A DNA stretch of 64,000 nucleotides from Rhodoblastus sp963748385 (lineage in GTDB: Bacteria; Pseudomonadota; Alphaproteobacteria; Rhizobiales; Beijerinckiaceae). This document shows positions 61,939 to 64,000 of the stretch, in pieces. Location of the stretch: contig CAVVIQ010000012.1 of NCBI GenBank assembly GCA_963748385.1, forward strand, positions 1 to 64,000, written 5' to 3'. The notes under the pieces are model-generated. The model was given only the letters and a program-made list of their open reading frames with translations. It did no database searches and was not told where the DNA came from. Every line of letters begins with the position of its first letter. Within the stretch, counting starts at the first letter, position 1. The position numbers and the translations under genes are program-made.

Positions 61939-64000
61939 ATGGCTGATCACAACGCCACGGAACGCGAGAACGGCGACATCCGCGCGGATGTCGCCGCGGC
62001 TTTGGCCGAGCCCGCCGTCGCCTCGCTGGCGCGCGCCGGCGCGCCGATCATCGTCGCCGAGGGCGCCCCGCCGCGCGTCATCCACGCCAACGCGCCCGCG
62101 CTTGCATTGTTGGGCGCGGGCCGAGCGGCCGACCTGACCCTTCCCGTGTTCGGCGCCGATGCGCCAGGGGCCCGCAGGCTCGCCCAGCTGGCGGCGGACA
62201 TCCTGCCTGGCGCCGCGGCCCGGCTCGAGCGGATCCCGTTCGGCGGCGGCGTCCTGCCCGGCGCGGTCACCTTTCTTTGCCGCCGCACGGCGGGAGATCC
62301 TCCCCTGTTCGTCCTTGCCGGCCTCGGCCTGCGCGCCGCGGCGCGGCCGCTCCGCCTCGCGCCGCCGGCCGCGCCGGCCGCCGCTCCCGTCGAGGTCCGC
62401 CCCTCCGGCCTCGGGGAGCTGCGCGCCCGGCTCGAACAACGCTTCCCGAAACTTGCCCCGGCGCGTTTCCTCTGGCGCGCCGACGCGCGCAATGTGGTGA
62501 CCGAACTCAGCCCGCCGCTCGCCGAAATCGTCGGGCCGGGCTGTTCCGACCTGATCGGACGCGACCTTCTCGAACTCGGCGCGGATTCTGGGGCTCGACC
62601 CGCGCGGCGAACTGGCCGAAGCCTTGCGCGCGCGCGTCACTTTCAGCCGGGTCGATGTCGATTGGCCCATCGAACAGGCCGGCGCCGCCGCGCCCGCGAC
62701 CCTCGGCGGCCTGCCGGTTTTCGACCGTCGCGGCGGTTTCGAGGGCTGGCGCGGTTTCGGCGTGGCGCATCTCGACCGCCTGCGCGAGGCGGCCGTCGTC
62801 GTCGAGCCGTTCCATACCGCTCCCGCCGACCCGGCGCAGGACGAGGCGGCGACGACCATGGAGGAAGCGGCGCAGCCCGCGCCTTCGCCGGATTTTTCCG
62901 GCGTCGTCGTGCCCCTGCGCCCGCACGGCGCGGCGCGGCCCGAGACCGGCGCGCCGGCGCGCGACGAAGGCGAAGACGACGCGGCCCTGATCGCGCTCGC
63001 GCCGCATGAGCGTTCGGCCTTTCGCGAAATCGCGCGGGCGCTCGGCGCGCGCGGACCCAAGGCCGGCGCCCTGGAGGCCGAGAGCCAGGGCGGCCCGCCT
63101 TCGCTTGTCCTTCCCCGGTCCACCGAGACAATGGATGAAGGCGAAGGCGCCGGCCGCGCCAAAATCGCCCTCGCCGAAGCCGCGCCGGTCGGGCTGATCG
63201 TGACGCGCGGCGAGAAACTGCTTTACGCCAACCGGCTGGCGCTCGACTGGCTGGGCTACGCCGACGCCGACGCCCTCGCCGATGCCGGCGGATTGGGCGC
63301 CGTCTTCCGCGCCCTGGCCGACGACGTCGCGCCGGGCGGGAAAAAGACCCTGCTGGCGCGCGCCGCCGGCGGCGAGACTTTTTCGGTCGACCTTCATCGC
63401 GCGAGCCTCGACTGGGACGGCGAGGAAGCCGAACTCTTCACCCTCGCCCGGCCGGCGGCGGCGGCGCTGGAGCAGCGCGTCGGCCTGCTGGAGGCGAACC
63501 TGCGCCAGCGCGACGTCGACGACGAGGAATGGCAAGCCATGCTTGACGCCGCCGCCGACGGCGTCGTGCTGCTCAACGCCGACGGCGCCATCCTCGGCCT
63601 CGACCGCAAGGCGGAAGCCCTGCTCGATTACGACCGCGACAAGGTCGCGGGCGAGAATTTCACCCTTTTGTTCGCGCGTGAATCCCAGGTCTCGGCGCTG
63701 GACTATTTCACCCGCGCCAAGGCGGGAGCCGAAAGGCGGGGGCGCGAGGCGCTGGGACGGACGCGCCAGGGAGCGACGATCCCGCTCCACCTTTCCATCG
63801 GTCGCCTCGGCAAGGCGGTGGAGGGCAAATATTGCCTGATCCTGCGCGACCTCAAGGATTGGAAGCAGACCGAGCGCGCGATGGAGGAGGCCCGTGAGCG
63901 GGCGGAACGCGACAGTCAGGCGAAATCCGAATTCCTGGCCAAGGTCAGCCATGAAATCCGCACGCCGCTGAACGCCATTCTCGGCTTCGCCGAAGTGATC
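61939..64000 (+). pseudogene. PdhS-like PAS sensor histidine kinase, frameshifted, 3' end outside window
   Basis: The 5' part of a large cytoplasmic hybrid of PAS and histidine-kinase domains. N-terminal frame 61939 to about 62580; then a frame change near 62580-62595 and continuation with RILGLDPRGELAEALRARVT to the window end. PAS-like segments: VGLIVTRGEKLLYANRLALD and AAADGVVLLNADGAILGLD. The H-box FLAKVSHEIRTPLNAILGFA is the last visible motif. Resembles the PdhS/PleC/DivJ group that phosphorylates DivK. One indel would restore the frame. Confidence 0.75.

Overview
The window is high-GC DNA (roughly two thirds G+C) from an alphaproteobacterium, most likely order Hyphomicrobiales. Pointers are MipZ, a SigF/NrsF pair, DUF3126, a PAS_5 protein, an Omp25-like porin, two phasins, a TIGR03808-type Tat-exported repeat protein, an argS-SPOR-nagZ-scpA-scpB block, and a tRNA-His without an encoded G-1 and with A73. 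A methylotroph- or phototroph-like member (Beijerinckiaceae/Methylocystaceae type) would fit the NAD-linked hydrogenase plus PHB granule proteins, but the genus cannot be fixed from this sequence.

Layout. 0.25-5.3 kb: a compact hoxFUYHW operon for a soluble NAD-reducing [NiFe] hydrogenase. 5.4-12.9 kb: a His/Tyr-rich secreted protein, a D-amino-acid dehydrogenase-like oxidase, rpe, purB, a 46-residue His-rich peptide beside an alpha carbonic anhydrase, kdsA (frameshifted), a VOC protein and a porin. 13-17.5 kb: a rearranged pyrG locus with two incomplete copies, then secG and tpiA. 17.7-23.6 kb: ppiD-like, trpE, a DbpA-type helicase and a YaiI protein. 23.7-30.9 kb: scpB-scpA-nagZ-SPOR-argS on the minus strand and a patatin. 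31-38.9 kb: CBS, rhomboid, PAS_5, PilZ, gamma carbonic anhydrase, DUF3126, small secreted proteins, cysE and a hydrolase.

39.0-42.9 kb holds the most interesting system: sigF-nrsF divergent from a bufferin (copper-binding RiPP) operon made of a DUF2282 precursor, a single polypeptide joining the MNIO (DUF692) enzyme to its DUF2063 partner, and a DoxX protein. A MITE-like nest of palindromes abuts its last stop codon. 43.3-45.8 kb: zinc-finger protein, FAD monooxygenase, mipZ. 45.6-47.9 kb: an islet bounded by ~246-bp direct repeats of the mipZ 3' end, holding a degenerate tRNA-Cys-like gene and a two-repeat Cys/Trp protein of unknown function. 48.2-50.2 kb: a lower-GC trio (LuxR-fused hydrolase, OsmC, tautomerase). 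50.7-60.3 kb: glutathione peroxidase and an exopolysaccharide cluster (Wzc/GumC-like, Wza-like, WcaJ-like, GT4, ligase/polymerase, beta-helix protein). 60.3-64 kb: tRNA-His, two translationally coupled phasins with PhaR-like operators, and the 5' part of a PdhS-like histidine kinase.

Quality note: kdsA, the pyrG copies, the GumC-like gene and the terminal kinase all carry frameshifts. Several of these are normally essential or intact genes, so noisy consensus or mixed-strain assembly is at least as likely as real decay. Intergenic regions contain a dispersed palindromic repeat family (three copies seen).
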